From IMG/VR virus record IMGVR_UViG_3300029286_000257, positions 1 through 22,819 of that record: a stretch of DNA of 22,819 nucleotides. One strand, 5' to 3'. This DNA comes from a virus. The notes beneath the pieces are model-generated. The model ran no database searches and was not told the origin of the DNA. It saw only the letters and a list, made by a program, of their open reading frames with translations. The position numbers were made by a program, and so were the translations under genes. Within the stretch, counting starts at the first letter, position 1. Every line of letters begins with the position of its first letter. Below, in pieces: positions 21,754 through 22,819 of the stretch.

Positions 21754-22819
21754 ATGAAGAACAGATTTTGGATGCTCGCTGTAATCTTGTGCTTACCTGC
21801 CGGTTTGGCTTGGGCGGTATCAGGCACTGTCTACCGCACCGTCATCACCGACACCAACGGCGTCATCGTCGCCCCGGCCAACTTCGCCGGCGCCAACGCC
21901 CTGGCAACCACCGAAACCACAGCCACGCTGACCGAACAGGTTCTCGTCGCCAGCAACCTGGCTGCCTCCGGCGTAGCCTCATCCCTGCTGGCCCAGGCCA
22001 CAGCCGACTCCGGGCTCGGCACAGGATTAACGGCGCAAGCCTCCGCTCAGATCGCGCTGTCCACTGGTCTTTCTGCCCAGGCCTCCGCCGCAATGGGGAT
22101 TTCGTCCGCGGCCGTTGCCCAGGCGACGGCTGACGCCGGTCTGGGCACGGGGCTGACGGCGCAAGCCTCCGCTCAGATCGCGCTGTCAACCGGATTGGCC
22201 GCGCAGGTTACGGCTGCCCTGGGTCTATCCTCATCCTCCGTGGCCCAGGCCTCCGCCGATGCCGCACTGGCAACCGGTCTCACCGCCCAGGCGGCCGCGC
22301 AGAGCTCGCTCTCCACCGGCCTCTCCGCCCAGGCAACCGCCGACGCTGCCTACGGCTGGGGCGACCACCGCGCCGCCGGCTATGGCACCGACAGCGTCCT
22401 GCGGGCCTATGCGGCAACGCTGGCCAACGACTGGAGTACAAATCCGGCTGTGTCCGTCGTCAGCCACGGCGCAACCACCGGCGACAAGATTCGCCTGTAT
22501 GATTACCTCGACACCCAGCGCTGGGGCTTCGGCGTCCAGCCGTGGGCTATGGTCACCTACATGGACCCCGGCAATGCCCAGTCGCGCTTCGTCTGGCGCC
22601 AGGCATCCACTAACGCGGCCGCTTCCGACGGCGGGTCGGATGTGATGGCCCTTTACGCGTCCGGACGACTCGACATGCAGGTAGGCGGAACGATCGTCTT
22701 CGGCGACACCAACGCCGTTGACTCCAACTCCGTCTCCCGCTGGAATGGCTACGCCGACACGATCGCCACCAAGGCCTCGTCCACTGCCCTCGCTGCCACA
22801 ACGCGCCGGGTGGCCGGGA
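21754..22819 (+). CDS. fibre-like protein with signal peptide (5' part, runs off the window)
   Basis: The first 355 codons of a larger gene. Residues 1-22 are a good signal peptide (MKN, hydrophobic LAVILCLPAGL, cut likely after AWA). Residues 77-202 are nine 14-residue units such as GLTAQASAQIALST, which also group as 42-residue repeats. The repeat ends in AYGWGDHRAAGYGT, a motif common in phage tail fibres and adhesins, and is followed by a beta-rich globular part (KIRLYDYLDTQRWGFGVQPW). The product is probably a trimeric stalk plus head fibre. GAAAGGCG lies upstream of ATG 21754. The signal peptide suggests export, unusual for a phage tail fibre. Confidence 0.8.
   Translation, partial: MKNRFWMLAVILCLPAGLAWAVSGTVYRTVITDTNGVIVAPANFAGANALATTETTATLTEQVLVASNLAASGVASSLLAQATADSGLGTGLTAQASAQIALSTGLSAQASAAMGISSAAVAQATADAGLGTGLTAQASAQIALSTGLAAQVTAALGLSSSSVAQASADAALATGLTAQAAAQSSLSTGLSAQATADAAYGWGDHRAAGYGTDSVLRAYAATLANDWSTNPAVSVVSHGATTGDKIRLYDYLDTQRWGFGVQPWAMVTYMDPGNAQSRFVWRQASTNAAASDGGSDVMALYASGRLDMQVGGTIVFGDTNAVDSNSVSRWNGYADTIATKASSTALAATTRRVAG
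21982..22359 (+). repeat. nested 42-bp / 126-bp coding repeats
   Basis: Nine 42-bp units encode the 14-residue repeat of the fibre-like protein. At a higher level three 126-bp units follow one another (21988-22113, 22114-22239, 22240-22365), and the first two share 32 identical bases (22030-22061 and 22156-22187). Such repeats usually change in copy number by recombination. Confidence 0.9.

Noticed and set aside
1-22819. CRISPR array, tRNA, rRNA, insertion sequence or integrase
   Set aside because: No regularly spaced repeats, cloverleaf, transposase or recombinase motif was seen. The repeats found are coding or short regulatory ones.

Overview
The window is a dense, single-strand (+) stretch of a tailed double-stranded DNA phage or prophage. 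It runs from the recombination and replication genes, through DNA packaging and head assembly, to the first tail genes. All credible genes read left to right, most overlap by a few bases (ATGA and GTGA junctions) or sit a few bases apart, and many have good Shine-Dalgarno sequences. Base composition is GC-rich. No integrase, repressor, lysis gene or tRNA is visible, so temperate versus lytic lifestyle cannot be decided here. The host cannot be read directly. The Sec-type signal peptides on fibre-like proteins and the style of the short capsid-region proteins remind me of phages and prophages of the Verrucomicrobiota / Kiritimatiellota / Lentisphaerota group, but this is only a low-confidence inference.

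Region 1 (1-7275), DNA metabolism: two or three small unknown proteins, an ERF-family single-strand annealing protein, a DUF669-like partner, an SMC/RecF-like ATPase, an SF2 helicase and a large primase-helicase fusion. Together these look like a phage recombination and replication set without its own DNA polymerase.

Region 2 (7276-8566), switch region: 171 bases with six GTAAC boxes, a 17-bp direct repeat and a large imperfect palindrome (candidate origin or operator). It is followed by a RusA-like resolvase whose reading frame appears disturbed, a zinc-ribbon/HTH protein that could control late genes, and a small protein ending in a clamp-binding-like peptide.

Region 3 (8567-16313), packaging and head: small and large terminase, portal, a 54-residue ORF, scaffold, two short proteins with signal peptides, the major capsid protein, a small protein, a strong intrinsic terminator, a connector-like protein and a minor capsid protein.

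Region 4 (16310-19802), methyltransferase island set inside the structural operon: a C5-cytosine methyltransferase fused to a foreign N-terminus and overlapped by a second plausible reading frame, a 43-codon remnant, a Dam-type adenine methyltransferase, a beta-class N4/N6 methyltransferase and a zinc-ribbon protein. These probably protect the phage DNA from host restriction.

Region 5 (19942-22819), neck and tail: a gp10-like neck protein, a tail-terminator-like protein, a structural protein with a duplicated C-terminal motif, and the first 355 codons of a secreted-looking fibre with nested 14/42-residue repeats.

The observations most worth a second look are the dual-frame methyltransferase C-terminus, the three signal-peptide-bearing structural-type proteins, the GTAAC-box region and the frame-disturbed RusA gene.
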